64,000 nt of DNA from Noviherbaspirillum massiliense JC206 (GCF_000312045.1 NZ_HE978634.1:928337-992336); one strand, 5' to 3'. Shown: positions 1-8,755, numbered from the stretch's first letter. Numbers and translations: made by a program. Notes: a model not told the origin generated them from the sequence alone.

Positions 1-22
1 GGGCTTTTTAGGGAACCGTCAA

Positions 23-190
23 TTACTTGATCTTGGTTTCCTTGTAGATCACATGCTTGCGAGCCTTGGGATCAAACTTCATGATCTCCATTTTTTCCGG
101 CGTGGTGCGCTTGTTTTTCGTAGTGGTATAGAAATGACCAGTGCCTGCGGTCGATTCCAGCTTGATTTTGTCGCGGTTAGATTTCGCCAT
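23..190 (-). CDS. rpmG: 50S ribosomal protein L33
   Basis: A 55-residue protein, beginning [20 protein letters not shown] and ending in KETKIK. It is a small basic component of the large ribosomal subunit. The length, the [16 protein letters not shown] core and the position 23 bases downstream of rpmB on the same strand are those of bacterial L33. This copy has none of the paired CxxC cysteines of zinc-binding L33 forms, so it is the zinc-independent type. It is probably co-transcribed with rpmB from the promoter at 492-520. The first bases of the window (a short T run) may be one arm of a downstream terminator, but the other arm lies outside. Confidence 0.95.
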   Translation of the reverse strand: MAKSNRDKIKLESTAGTGHFYTTTKNKRTTPEKMEIMKFDPKARKHVIYKETKIK

Positions 191-213
191 GATAGTTTCC
201 TAGTAGTTTCCGC

Positions 214-450
214 TTAGATTTTCTCGCCGCGGGCGCGCATATCAGCCAATACGGCATCGATGCCGATTTTGTCGATCACGCGCAAGCCGGCGTTGGAGAC
301 GCGCAGGGAAACCCAGCGGTTTTCCGACTCGACAAAGATGCGGCGGTTCTGCAAGTTCGGCAAAAAGCGGCGTTTAGTTTTGTTGTTCGCATGGGAAACA
401 TTGTTGCCGACCATCGGCCCTTTCCCGGTCACTTGGCAAACACGTGCCAT
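214..450 (-). CDS. rpmB: 50S ribosomal protein L28
   Basis: A 78-residue protein of the full L28 length, beginning [20 protein letters not shown], followed by the typical [12 protein letters not shown] segment and a basic C-terminus. It is a late-assembling large-subunit ribosomal protein. The start is supported by a GAGGAG ribosome-binding site about 6 bases upstream, and the gene lies behind a strong promoter (492-520). It is followed directly by rpmG, the usual order in proteobacteria. Confidence 0.96.
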   Translation of the reverse strand: MARVCQVTGKGPMVGNNVSHANNKTKRRFLPNLQNRRIFVESENRWVSLRVSNAGLRVIDKIGIDAVLADMRARGEKI

Positions 451-491
451 ATTCCACTCCTCAAAAGTTTTCCGAAATTGGAAAAACCGCG

Positions 492-520
492 AGTATATAT
501 AAAAAAACGAAGTATTTCAA
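492..520 (-). promoter_or_regulatory. sigma70-type promoter of rpmB-rpmG
   Basis: Reading the minus strand, TTGAAA (520 to 515) is followed after 17 bases by TATACT (497 to 492), a near-consensus housekeeping promoter. The start of transcription would fall about 35 bases before the rpmB start codon. The spacer is AT-rich. Confidence 0.75.
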
Positions 521-592
521 CGACTTGCGGAAAATAAATGTGTCTTGAATTATCGGAAGAATTTAACATTCTAGCCGGAGCAGTTGGTCCGA

Positions 593-1267
593 TCAGATCT
601 GGCCATGCTCGGCAAAGGAATAGACATGCCGTCCCGCGATGATGAAGTGGTCGAGCACGCGGACATCCACTAACGCCATGGCTTGCTTGAGTGCCTGAGT
701 CAAGGCGTGATCAGCCGCGCTTGGATCAGGGGACCCGGATGGATGGTTATGTGCAAGAATAATGCTCGCCGCATTGTTTCCGAGGGCGGCTTTCACCACT
801 TCGCGTGGATGCACACTCGTGTGGGTCAGCGTGCCCCGGAACATTTCATCCGCCGTGATCAGCCGATTTCGTACATCCAGAAAGAGTACGGCAAAGCATT
901 CGTATGGTTTGTTTGCCAAAAGAAGCTGGAGATACTGCTTGACGGCGTGGGGCGAGCTCAATGCCGCCCCCGTCCGCAGCTCTTCCGACAATGCCCGCCG
1001 CGCCAGTTCCAGTACCGCTTGCAGCTGTGCGTACTTCGCCGGTCCCAGGCCGTTCATTACTGAAAATTCGGCAAGCGTCGCCGAAAACAATCCATTCAGC
1101 GAACCGAAATGTCCGACCATGTCGCGCCCGAGATCAACTGCGCTCTTGCCGCTGACGCCGACACGCAGGAACACGGCGAGCAGTTCTGCATCCGAGAGGG
1201 CTGCGGCGCCATGCCTGATCAGCCTTTCTCGGGGACGCTGGTCTTCCGGCCAGTCGGTGATTGCCAT
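593..1267 (-). CDS. radC: RadC-family JAB/MPN-domain protein
   Basis: 224 residues from the chosen ATG ([16 protein letters not shown]). A start 45 bases upstream is possible but adds residues not typical of the family. The N-terminal part holds a helix-hairpin-helix-like region ([15 protein letters not shown]). The C-terminal part is the JAMM metallo-domain, with the metal-binding motif [11 protein letters not shown] at about residues 173-183 and the preceding [15 protein letters not shown] segment. RadC proteins were once linked to DNA repair in E. coli, but the role is unsettled. The protein is full length with intact metal ligands. The neighbours (rpmB-rpmG downstream on the same strand) match the radC-rpmB-rpmG order common in proteobacteria. 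Confidence 0.92.
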   Translation of the reverse strand: MAITDWPEDQRPRERLIRHGAAALSDAELLAVFLRVGVSGKSAVDLGRDMVGHFGSLNGLFSATLAEFSVMNGLGPAKYAQLQAVLELARRALSEELRTGAALSSPHAVKQYLQLLLANKPYECFAVLFLDVRNRLITADEMFRGTLTHTSVHPREVVKAALGNNAASIILAHNHPSGSPDPSAADHALTQALKQAMALVDVRVLDHFIIAGRHVYSFAEHGQI

Positions 1268-1463
1268 AATGGTTCGGTGGGTTATGTGGACTGAAGGCGG
1301 CAATTTGATCACGTTTTTCGCGGCGATTATAAGCGGAAATATTATTCATTTTGCAATTCCGCGCCAACTCTCTCTGCAGCTTCTCGGGCAATGCATCGCT
1401 GTTTCGATTCCCGCCTTGCGCCTGCCGTACAATAGCGGCTGAGCAAATCAAGAGTAAATTCCC

Positions 1464-1913
1464 ATGTCGCAAGCCACAGTCGTCACCGAAGGCGCCTACC
1501 TCACTCTCCACTATCGCATCGCATCCGTGGATGGCACGGATATCGTCAGCACATTTCAGGATAGTCCGGCCACACTCCAGTTGGGGCACGGCCAGCTGGC
1601 ACCGTTTCTCGAGGAATGCCTGATGGGGTTGCCGGAAGGTGCGCATCAAACTTTCGAACTTGCGCCGGAAAAGGCCTTTGGCCCGCGCAATCCTGAACTG
1701 ATTCAGCGCGTGTCCAAGGCAACGCTGGACGAAAATTCCGGGCCGGGCGAGCAGTATGTCGTTGGGGACCTAGTGGAATTTGCGGCGCCGGGCGGCGGGC
1801 GCTTTGCGGGTGTACTGCGTGAAATCAATCCTGACAGCGCCTTATTCGACTTCAATCACCCGCTTGCAGGGCAGGCGATCAGGTTTGAAGTGAAAATCAT
1901 CGGCATTCTGTAA
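1464..1913 (+). CDS. fkpB: FKBP-type peptidyl-prolyl cis-trans isomerase (SlpA/FkpB type)
   Basis: A 149-residue cytoplasmic protein with no signal peptide. It fits the SlpA/FkpB branch of FKBP proteins: an N-terminal half-FKBP domain (GAYLTLHYRIASVDG, then LGHGQLAPFLEECLMGLPEG), an IF (insert-in-flap) region with EKAFGPRNPELIQRV, and a C-terminal return to the FKBP core (DFNHPLAGQAIRFEVKIIGI). These proteins are prolyl isomerases and chaperones. The gene directly precedes ispH, the same pairing as in E. coli (fkpB-ispH), which supports the identification. Confidence 0.9.
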   Translation: MSQATVVTEGAYLTLHYRIASVDGTDIVSTFQDSPATLQLGHGQLAPFLEECLMGLPEGAHQTFELAPEKAFGPRNPELIQRVSKATLDENSGPGEQYVVGDLVEFAAPGGGRFAGVLREINPDSALFDFNHPLAGQAIRFEVKIIGIL

Positions 1914-2074
1914 GAGAGGGGCGGTCGACTCCGCCAAATGATTGGGACGCCAACGCGGTTCAGCACTGGTCCGATGGCCGGTGCCGCCTTGCTGTCCCGA
2001 TGCAAGCCCAATAGGCGGTCGAGCCATACGCCATGCTGATATCTTTTTTGATGAAAGCCCTTGAGAGGTTAGAG

Positions 2075-3016
2075 ATGGATAAGGAAGTGTTGCTTGCCCA
2101 GCCACGCGGATTCTGTGCAGGCGTCGATCGGGCGATCGAGATTGTCGAGCGTGCTCTTGGCGAGTTTGGTGCGCCGATCTACGTGCGTCACGAGATCGTC
2201 CACAACGCCTACGTCGTTGAAGACCTGCGCAACAAAGGCGCAATTTTCGTCGAGGAACTCGATGAAGTGCCCGCTGGGAATACGGTGATTTTCTCCGCGC
2301 ATGGTGTCTCCAAGGCAGTTCAGACCGAGGCCGCTGCCAGAGGCTTGCGCGTATTCGACGCCACCTGTCCTTTGGTCACCAAGGTCCATGTCGAAGTCGC
2401 AAAGATGCGGCGCGATGGTCGCGAAATCATCATGATCGGCCATGACGGCCATCCCGAGGTGGAAGGGACAATGGGTCAGGTGGAAGAGGGGATGCACCTG
2501 GTCGAAAACATCGACGACGTCGAAAAGCTGGAAGTGAAGAATCCGGACATGCTTGCCTATGTTTCGCAGACCACGCTTTCAGTGGATGACACGGCGGAGA
2601 TCATCGCTGCCCTGCGGCGCCGCTTTCCCAATATCGTCGAACCCAAAAAAGGTGACATCTGCTATGCCACCACCAACCGCCAGGAAGCGGTGAAATTCAT
2701 GGCGCCGCAGGTCGATGTTGTCATTGTGGTCGGCAGCCCGAACAGTTCCAATTCCAACCGCCTGCGCGAAGTTGCCCAGAAAAAGGGCACGACCGCCTAC
2801 ATGGTCGACAATGCATCGCAAATCGATCCTGCCTGGCTCGAGGGTAAAAGGCGCATTGGCGTCACGGCCGGCGCATCCGCACCGGAGGTGCTGGTGCAGC
2901 AAGTCATCGAGCGCCTGAAGGCCTGCGGCGTCAAGAGCGTGCGCAAGCTCGAGGGTGTCGAGGAAAACGTGACGTTCCCAATGCCGAAAGGCTTGTCGGC
3001 GGCGAAGGCGGCCTGA
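2075..3016 (+). CDS. ispH: 4-hydroxy-3-methylbut-2-enyl diphosphate reductase
   Basis: 313 residues from the ATG at 2075 ([20 protein letters not shown]), which has a GAGAGG ribosome-binding site. An upstream in-frame ATG at 2033 would add 14 untypical residues. IspH is the 4Fe-4S enzyme of the last step of the MEP isoprenoid pathway, making IPP and DMAPP from HMBPP. The three cluster cysteines are visible in [20 protein letters not shown] and [11 protein letters not shown]. The HEIVHN and [14 protein letters not shown] motifs and the SNSNRL substrate motif are also intact. The stop codon lies inside a hairpin (3011-3030). Confidence 0.97.
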   Translation: MDKEVLLAQPRGFCAGVDRAIEIVERALGEFGAPIYVRHEIVHNAYVVEDLRNKGAIFVEELDEVPAGNTVIFSAHGVSKAVQTEAAARGLRVFDATCPLVTKVHVEVAKMRRDGREIIMIGHDGHPEVEGTMGQVEEGMHLVENIDDVEKLEVKNPDMLAYVSQTTLSVDDTAEIIAALRRRFPNIVEPKKGDICYATTNRQEAVKFMAPQVDVVIVVGSPNSSNSNRLREVAQKKGTTAYMVDNASQIDPAWLEGKRRIGVTAGASAPEVLVQQVIERLKACGVKSVRKLEGVEENVTFPMPKGLSAAKAA

Positions 3017-3030
3017 CCAGGTGGTCAGGC
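3011..3030 (+). terminator. hairpin overlapping the ispH stop codon
   Basis: A perfect 8-bp stem (GCCTGACC / GGTCAGGC) with a 4-base loop. The ispH stop codon sits in the left arm. No T run follows, so it may be a 3'-end stabilising hairpin rather than an intrinsic terminator. Confidence 0.45.
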
Positions 3031-3268
3031 CGAGCGGAGCAAGGCCTCGGCTCTCAGTCACGGTTGTTGGCCCAAGGCGAAAACGCTGCTGCAATCCCGA
3101 ATGTACATGGGTGAAGTTCGACAGCCCAGCATCTTTGAGCGCGGGCAAAGGCCAAGCACAAGCAAATTGCCCGCACCACGGGAGGGCATCGCTAATCATG
3201 ATGCGCCTCAACTTGTTGCACGACTCTGTTGCCGAAAAAGAGCGTCCGAGCGAATATAAAGACTTGAT

Positions 3269-3298
3269 TTGAATAAGTTCATTACCGTTAGGTATAAT
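3269..3298 (+). promoter_or_regulatory. sigma70-type promoter of the liv operon
   Basis: TTGAAT, an 18-base spacer, then a perfect TATAAT (3293-3298). Transcription would start near 3305, leaving a leader of about 270 bases before livH. Confidence 0.7.
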
Positions 3299-3372
3299 CG
3301 CGCCCGGTTTGAAAAGCGTCCGCAAGCCGACGCAACACATAAAAAAGTGTTCCCACAAAAGAGATAGGAGAC

Positions 3373-3447
3373 ATGAACCATGCGCACTTCGCGCATTTCT
3401 GCGACTCGCAACGTCAAAGCCTGTCGAGATTAATGACGAACAATTAA
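3373..3447 (+). CDS. possible 24-residue leader peptide
   Basis: A short ORF starting at the ATG at 3373, with AGGAGA ending two bases before the start, in the leader between the liv promoter and livH. Its predicted product begins MNHAHFAHFC and ends SRLMTNN. A second ATG at 3380 opens another frame of 17 codons (MRTSRISATRNVKACRD). It holds only one run rich in His/Phe and is not rich in Leu, Ile or Val, so classical branched-chain attenuation is not obvious. Whether it is translated cannot be told from sequence alone. Confidence 0.3.
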   Translation: MNHAHFAHFCDSQRQSLSRLMTNN

Positions 3448-3578
3448 AGTCTCTCGGCAGCCGTGGAGCATCGACCTGCATGCCGCTTGTGCAGCCGGGA
3501 TTGATTCTTGCTGCGCCGTATTGAACGGGCAGCCGGCTGCAGTACCCGGACGACCTTTTATAGGGAGTAGGCAAACCT

Positions 3579-4508
3579 ATGGATACCTTTATCCAACAAA
3601 TCATCAATGGACTGGTGCTGGGCAGTATGTACGCACTGGTCGCCCTCGGATACACGATGGTGTACGGCGTGCTGAACCTGATCAACTTCGCCCATGGCGA
3701 CGTACTGATGATCGGTGCCATGACTGCCGTGACGGTAATGAATCTGCTGCAGAAGGTCGCACCGGATCTGCCCGGCGTCGTCCAGTTGCTGATTGCGATT
3801 GTCTGTGCAATTCCGGTCTGCGTTATTGTTAATGTGGTGATCGAACGAGTCGCCTACCGTAAGCTGCGCAACGCCCCGCGTCTTGCCCCGCTGATTACCG
3901 CAATCGGTGTTTCGATCCTGCTGCAAACCTTTGCAATGATGATCTGGGGCCGCAGCCCGCTGCCATTCCCCCAGGTGATGCCACCCGAATCCTTCAACGT
4001 CTTTGGCGCACTGATATCGACGACCCAGGTCATGTTGCTGATCCTGGCAGCGATCGCCATGGTCAGCCTGGTGCTGCTGGTTGAAAGAACCCGAATTGGC
4101 CGTGCGATGCGGGCAACTGCCGAGAACCCGCGGGTTGCCGGCTTGATGGGGGTCGATTCCAACCGCGTCATCGTCCTGACATTTGCGATTGGCGCGGCCC
4201 TGGCGGCAGTCGCCGGCGTAATGTGGGGGGCCAACTATTCGTCGGCGCAATTTGCGATGGGCTTCGTCCCCGGCCTCAAGGCATTTTCAGCGGCGGTATT
4301 GGGCGGCATTGGCAACATCTATGGCGCCATGGTCGGCGGCATTCTCCTGGGTCTGATTGAAAGCCTGGGAGCTGGTTACATCGGCGACCTGACGAACGGG
4401 TTCCTGGGCAGTAACTATCAGGATATCTTTGCATTCATCGTGCTGATCATCGTGCTCACCCTGCGGCCGTCGGGCATCATGGGCGAGCGTGTTGCGGATC
4501 GCGCCTGA
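3579..4508 (+). CDS. livH: branched-chain amino acid ABC transporter permease LivH
   Basis: 309 residues and highly hydrophobic, with about eight membrane segments. The LivH signature near the N-terminus (GLVLGSMYALVALGYTMVYG, then LINFAHGD) is clear. The later ERTRIGRAMRATAENPRVAGLMGV segment is the cytoplasmic loop that couples to the ATPases, and GGIGNIYGAMVGGILLGLIES is the conserved C-terminal part. It forms the inner-membrane channel with LivM. First gene of livHMGF. The ribosome-binding site is TAGGGAG. Members of this family also carry urea, amides or aromatic acids, so the substrate is not fixed by sequence. Confidence 0.93.
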   Translation: MDTFIQQIINGLVLGSMYALVALGYTMVYGVLNLINFAHGDVLMIGAMTAVTVMNLLQKVAPDLPGVVQLLIAIVCAIPVCVIVNVVIERVAYRKLRNAPRLAPLITAIGVSILLQTFAMMIWGRSPLPFPQVMPPESFNVFGALISTTQVMLLILAAIAMVSLVLLVERTRIGRAMRATAENPRVAGLMGVDSNRVIVLTFAIGAALAAVAGVMWGANYSSAQFAMGFVPGLKAFSAAVLGGIGNIYGAMVGGILLGLIESLGAGYIGDLTNGFLGSNYQDIFAFIVLIIVLTLRPSGIMGERVADRA

Positions 4509-4530
4509 GCGCAGGGAAGAGGAGAGCCTC

Positions 4531-5742
4531 ATGTCCACACTATTCGATATCAAACACAATCCGCGCAAGGCTTATGTCAGTTATGCGATGCTCGGCATCG
4601 TGATTCTGGCGTTTCCATTCATTGCCCAGCACTACGGCAATTCGTGGGTACGGATCATGGACCTCGCCCTGCTGTACATCATGCTGGCGCTGGGACTCAA
4701 TATCGTGGTCGGCTTTGCCGGCCTTCTCGATCTCGGCTACATCGCGTTCTACGCGCTTGGGGCCTACATGACCGGCTTGCTGGCGTCGCCGCAGTTCGCG
4801 ACAGTGATCGAATCCTTTGTGAACGAATACCCGGCTGTCGGCAATTTCCTGTTGTGGGCCTGCGGCCCTGAAATCGCGCAGAATGGCATTCACCTGTCGG
4901 TATGGTTCATCGTTCCGCTGGGCGCCGCGCTGGCGGCCTTCTTCGGCGCCCTGCTGGGCGCGCCCACGCTGAAACTGCGCGGCGACTATCTGGCGATCGT
5001 CACGCTCGGATTCGGCGAAATCATCCGCATCTTCATGAACAACCTGAATGCCCCGGTCAACATCACCAATGGGCCGCAGGGCATCAACCTGATCGATCCG
5101 ATCCGCATCTTCGGCGTGTCCCTCTCCGGTTCGCGCGGCATGGTGAATATCGGGCCGTTCTCGATGCCGTCGGTGAACGCCTATTACTTCCTGTTCCTGG
5201 CGCTCTGCATTGCGATCATCTTCATCTCGGTGCGCCTGCAGCATTCGCGCCTCGGCCGTGCCTGGGTGGCGATCCGCGAAGATGAGATCGCAGCCAAAGC
5301 GATGGGCATCAATACCCGCAACATCAAGCTGCTGGCTTTCGGCATGGGCGCTTCCTTCGGGGGCATTGCCGGCGCCATGTTCGCCTCGTTCCAGGGCTTC
5401 GTTTCCCCGGAATCGTTTTCGCTGACCGAGTCGATTGCCGTGCTGGCAATGGTAGTACTGGGCGGCATGGGACATATTCCGGGTGTCGTGCTGGGTGGTG
5501 CCATCCTTGCGGCCTTGCCCGAGATCCTGCGCCACGTGGTCGAACCGATGCAGCGTACGCTGTTCGGGACGGTGCTGATCGAGGCCGAGGTGCTGCGCCA
5601 ATTGCTCTACGGTCTCGCCATGGTGGTCATCATGCTGAACCGGCCGGCCGGACTCTGGCCCTCGCCACGGCTGGAAGACCGGATTACCGCCAGTTCCCGT
5701 TCGTCCGACGGGAAAGCGGAAGCGACTCAGCTTGCCGCCTGA
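4531..5742 (+). CDS. livM: branched-chain amino acid ABC transporter permease LivM
   Basis: 403 residues from the ATG at 4531, which is preceded by GAGGAGAG; an upstream in-frame ATG at 4489 overlaps livH and is less likely. It is an integral inner-membrane permease with the LivM signatures LGLNIVVGFAGLLDLGYIAF, LRGDYLAIVTLGFGEIIR and the coupling loop SRLGRAWVAIREDEIAAKAM. The N-terminal extension (HNPRKAYVSYAMLG) is typical of LivM as opposed to LivH. It lies 22 bases after livH and 6 bases before livG, so one operon is likely. Confidence 0.93.
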   Translation: MSTLFDIKHNPRKAYVSYAMLGIVILAFPFIAQHYGNSWVRIMDLALLYIMLALGLNIVVGFAGLLDLGYIAFYALGAYMTGLLASPQFATVIESFVNEYPAVGNFLLWACGPEIAQNGIHLSVWFIVPLGAALAAFFGALLGAPTLKLRGDYLAIVTLGFGEIIRIFMNNLNAPVNITNGPQGINLIDPIRIFGVSLSGSRGMVNIGPFSMPSVNAYYFLFLALCIAIIFISVRLQHSRLGRAWVAIREDEIAAKAMGINTRNIKLLAFGMGASFGGIAGAMFASFQGFVSPESFSLTESIAVLAMVVLGGMGHIPGVVLGGAILAALPEILRHVVEPMQRTLFGTVLIEAEVLRQLLYGLAMVVIMLNRPAGLWPSPRLEDRITASSRSSDGKAEATQLAA

Positions 5743-5751
5743 GGAGTCATG

Positions 5752-6522
5752 ATGAGCGAACAAATCATTCTCAATATCGCAGGCGTCAACAAGCGTTTTG
5801 GCGGCCTGCAGGCATTGTCGAACGTCGGCGTGCAAATCCGGCGAGGACAGATTTACGGCCTGATTGGTCCCAACGGCGCCGGCAAGACTACCTTCTTCAA
5901 TGTCATTACCGGTCTGTACCAGCCTGACAGCGGATCGTTCGAACTCGCAGGCAAGCCGTATTCGCCCTCCGCGCCGCATGAAGTCGCGAAAGCCGGCATT
6001 GCGCGCACTTTCCAGAACATCCGCCTGTTCGGCGAAATGACCGCTCTGGAAAACGTGATGGTCGGACGTCATGTGCGTACTCACCAAGGCGTGCTTGGCG
6101 CCATATTGCATCACAAGGCGGCTCGCGAAGAAGAGGCGGGCATCCAGAAGCGGGCGATGGAATTGCTGGAGTTTGTCGGCATTGCCCAGTTTGCTCATCG
6201 TACCGCGCGTCATTTGTCGTATGGCGACCAGCGCCGCCTGGAGATTGCCCGGGCGTTGGCGACGGAGCCGCAGCTGCTGGCGCTAGATGAACCGGCTGCC
6301 GGCATGAATGCGACTGAAAAGCTCGCGCTGCGCGAGCTGTTGGTCAAGATCAAGGCGGAAGGCAAGACCATTCTGCTGATCGAGCATGACGTAAAGCTGG
6401 TGATGGGACTCTGCGACCGCTTGACCGTCCTGGATTACGGCAAGCCGATCGCGGAAGGCACGCCCGTTGAAGTTCAGAAGAATCCGGCGGTGATCGAGGC
6501 ATACCTAGGAGGGTCGCATTAA
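5752..6522 (+). CDS. livG: branched-chain amino acid ABC transporter ATPase LivG
   Basis: 256 residues from the second of two adjacent ATGs (5749/5752), behind GAGGAG. It is a complete ABC ATPase: Walker A GPNGAGKT at about 39-46, a Q-loop with ARTFQNIRLFGEMTALENVM, an LSYGDQRRLEIARAL signature, Walker B LLALDEPAAGMN and the switch His in LLIEHDVKLVMGLCDR. The C-terminal extension ending in EAYLGGSH is typical of LivG. It pairs with LivF to power the LivHM channel. Confidence 0.93.
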   Translation: MSEQIILNIAGVNKRFGGLQALSNVGVQIRRGQIYGLIGPNGAGKTTFFNVITGLYQPDSGSFELAGKPYSPSAPHEVAKAGIARTFQNIRLFGEMTALENVMVGRHVRTHQGVLGAILHHKAAREEEAGIQKRAMELLEFVGIAQFAHRTARHLSYGDQRRLEIARALATEPQLLALDEPAAGMNATEKLALRELLVKIKAEGKTILLIEHDVKLVMGLCDRLTVLDYGKPIAEGTPVEVQKNPAVIEAYLGGSH

Positions 6523-7248
6523 ATGAGCGAGAACATACTCAAAATCAGCGGCCTGAAGATTGCCTATGGCGGTATCCAGGCGGTGAAAGGCATTGATCTC
6601 GAGGTCAACAAGGGAGAACTCGTCACCCTCATCGGTGCCAATGGCGCCGGTAAGACCACGACGCTCAAGGCGATTACGGGCACTCTGCCCAATTGCCGGG
6701 TTGAAGGCAACATCCTGTACAACGGGCAGCCGATCAGGGGCGTGCAGTCTTTCAATCTGGTGCGTAAAAACCTGGCCATGGTGCCCGAGGGCCGTGGCGT
6801 ATTTACCCGCATGACGATCCTCGAAAACCTGTTGATGGGCGCTTACATCCGGGATGACAAGGAAACGATCAATGCGGATATCGAGAAATGGTTTGGCGTG
6901 TTCCCTCGCCTGAAGGAGCGCGCTGCGCAACTGGCGGGCACACTTTCCGGTGGCGAACAACAAATGCTGGCGATGGCGCGCGCCCTGATGAGTCACCCGA
7001 AGCTGTTGCTGCTGGATGAACCTTCGATGGGCCTGTCGCCCATCATGGTCGAAAAGATCTTCGAAGTGGTACGCGCCGTTTCCGCACAAGGCGTCACCAT
7101 CCTGCTGGTGGAGCAGAACGCGAAGCTCGCGCTGCAGGCTGCACATCGCGGTTACGTGATGGATTCCGGCCTGATCACGATGACCGGCAAGGGCAAGGAC
7201 ATGCTCGATGATCCGAAGGTGCGGGAGGCCTACCTAGGCGAGGGCTGA
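6523..7248 (+). CDS. livF: branched-chain amino acid ABC transporter ATPase LivF
   Basis: 241 residues. The start codon follows the livG stop codon with no gap, and its ribosome-binding site (AGGAGGG) lies inside the end of livG, pointing to coupled translation. Walker A GANGAGKT at about 38-45, signature LSGGEQQMLAMARAL, Walker B LLLLDEPSMGLSP and switch His region VEQNAKLALQ (Q in place of the usual H, as is normal for LivF) are all present. It is the second ATPase of the LivHMGF transporter. Confidence 0.93.
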   Translation: MSENILKISGLKIAYGGIQAVKGIDLEVNKGELVTLIGANGAGKTTTLKAITGTLPNCRVEGNILYNGQPIRGVQSFNLVRKNLAMVPEGRGVFTRMTILENLLMGAYIRDDKETINADIEKWFGVFPRLKERAAQLAGTLSGGEQQMLAMARALMSHPKLLLLDEPSMGLSPIMVEKIFEVVRAVSAQGVTILLVEQNAKLALQAAHRGYVMDSGLITMTGKGKDMLDDPKVREAYLGEG

Positions 7249-7363
7249 GCGGCACAAAGCCCTGCTGTCTTCCAAGAGAGGCCGGATTCCAAGGCACGGT
7301 AATTGCGCCAACACTTTGTGCGGCAACGGATGGCATAATTCGGAATCAACTTGGGAGACCTTT

Positions 7364-8059
7364 ATGCAATACGCTTTCACCCCGCAAGCTGTCGCCGCCG
7401 TGCCCGTAGCCGGCCGCAATGAACTGTTTCCGGTCCATCGCATTTACTGCGTCGGCCGCAACTACGTAGAACACGCAAAAGAAATGGGGCACTCCGGCCG
7501 CGAAGCTCCATTCTTCTTCATGAAACCGGCCGATGCCGTGCTGCCCGTCCAGGAAGGCCAATTGGGCGAAATGCCTTATCCCAGCCTGACTAGTGACTTG
7601 CATCATGAAATCGAGCTGGTGGTCGCCATCGGCAAGGGCGGCAAGAATATCCCTGCGGCAGACGCACCTGGCCATATCTGGGGGTATGCCGTCGGGCTCG
7701 ACATGACCCGGCGCGATCTGCAGGCGGAAGCCAAGAAGCTGGGGCGCCCCTGGTGCACGGCAAAGGGCTTCGACCACTCCGCACCGATTGGCCCGATTCA
7801 TCCCGTTTCCAAAACCGGCCTGATCAATGCCGGCGGCATCTATCTGAACGTCAATGGCTCTCCACGCCAGAAAAGCAATGTCGACAAGCTGATCTGGAAT
7901 ATCGCGGAAACCATCGAGCACTTGTCCAAATACTATGAACTGCAACCCGGCGACCTGATTTTCTCCGGCACCCCGGAAGGCGTGGCGGCGGTCAAGAAGG
8001 GCGATGTGCTGGAGGGCGGGATCGACGCTCTGGGTACGCTGCGGGTCAAGCTGGTCTGA
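7364..8059 (+). CDS. fumarylacetoacetate hydrolase family protein (fumarylpyruvate hydrolase-like)
   Basis: 231 residues from the ATG at 7364, behind GGGAGA; an upstream in-frame ATG at 7316 is less likely. It is the single-domain FAH fold: CVGRNYVEHAKEMG, then a metal site made of HHEIELVVAIGKGGKNI (E-x-E), followed by GYAVGLDMTRRDLQ, KGFDHSAPIGP and LIFSGTPEGVAAVKKGD. Such short FAH proteins include fumarylpyruvate hydrolase of the gentisate pathway (NagK) and acylpyruvases. It is directly followed by a zeta-class GST (8099) able to be maleylpyruvate or maleylacetoacetate isomerase, so the pair may end gentisate or homogentisate breakdown. No ring-cleaving dioxygenase is in the window. Confidence 0.85.
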   Translation: MQYAFTPQAVAAVPVAGRNELFPVHRIYCVGRNYVEHAKEMGHSGREAPFFFMKPADAVLPVQEGQLGEMPYPSLTSDLHHEIELVVAIGKGGKNIPAADAPGHIWGYAVGLDMTRRDLQAEAKKLGRPWCTAKGFDHSAPIGPIHPVSKTGLINAGGIYLNVNGSPRQKSNVDKLIWNIAETIEHLSKYYELQPGDLIFSGTPEGVAAVKKGDVLEGGIDALGTLRVKLV

Positions 8060-8098
8060 CTCCCCGCTTTTCTCTTTCCAGGGTCGGAGGGTAAAGGC

Positions 8099-8755
8099 AT
8101 GAAGCTCTACAGCTACTTCCGCAGTTCGGCATCGTACCGGGTTCGCATTGCGTTGAACCTGAAAGGGCTCGGCTATGAAGTCATTCCGGTGCATTTGCTG
8201 AAGAATGGTGGCGAGCAACTCATGCCGGAATACCGGCAGTTGAATCCGGACGGGCTGGTTCCGACCCTGATCGATGATTCCGTCGATCACCCCGCAGTGT
8301 TGACCCAATCACTTGCCATCATGGAATACCTGGAAGAGATGCACCCCGAGCCGCGTCTCTTGCCTGGGCAGGCGCTTGACAGGGCTTACGTGCGGGGAAT
8401 TGCTCTCTCGATCGCCTGCGACATCCATCCGCTCAACAACCTGCGCGTGCTGCGGTACCTGAAGCGCGAATTGAAGGTCGACGAAGAAAGCAAGAATGCC
8501 TGGTACCGCCACTGGTGCGAGAGCGGCTTGACTGCCCTTGAGGCATTGCTGGCACGAGACCCGCGCGTGGGGCAGTTCTGCTACGGCGACACGCCCTCCA
8601 TCGCTGATTGCTGCCTGATTCCCCAGATTGCCAATGCGCAGAGGCTGGACTGCGACTTGTCGCGGATGCCGACGATCATGCGCATCAACGATGCCTGCCT
8701 TGCCATGGACGCATTTGCGAAAGCTTCGCCGGCCAACCAGCCTGACGCCGAATAA
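8099..8755 (+). CDS. maiA: maleylacetoacetate / maleylpyruvate isomerase (zeta-class GST)
   Basis: 218 residues with a GST fold. The N-terminal thioredoxin-like domain carries the zeta-class active-site region SYFRSSASYRVRIALNLKGL (the usual SSCSxR has Ala in place of Cys here) and the glutathione-contact segment VLTQSLAIMEYLEE. The C-terminal helical domain has CDIHPLNNLRVLRYL. The enzyme isomerises maleylacetoacetate or maleylpyruvate to the fumaryl isomer, using glutathione, feeding the FAH-family enzyme upstream. The ribosome-binding site GGAGGG supports the start. Which of the two substrates it prefers cannot be read from the sequence. Confidence 0.88.
   Translation: MKLYSYFRSSASYRVRIALNLKGLGYEVIPVHLLKNGGEQLMPEYRQLNPDGLVPTLIDDSVDHPAVLTQSLAIMEYLEEMHPEPRLLPGQALDRAYVRGIALSIACDIHPLNNLRVLRYLKRELKVDEESKNAWYRHWCESGLTALEALLARDPRVGQFCYGDTPSIADCCLIPQIANAQRLDCDLSRMPTIMRINDACLAMDAFAKASPANQPDAE

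Larger units (their letters stand above)
3031..3578. other. long intergenic region before livH
   Basis: About 550 bases without a recognisable protein family. The first 230 bases show nothing I can name. The second part holds a strong promoter (3269-3298), a ribosome-binding site with a short ORF (3373-3447), and the rest of a roughly 270-base leader ending at the livH ribosome-binding site. Confidence 0.6.

Noticed and set aside
3021-3272. 83-codon plus-strand frame after ispH
   Set aside because: Low-quality composition (Arg/Cys/Pro-rich), no ribosome-binding site, and it begins within the hairpin at the end of ispH.
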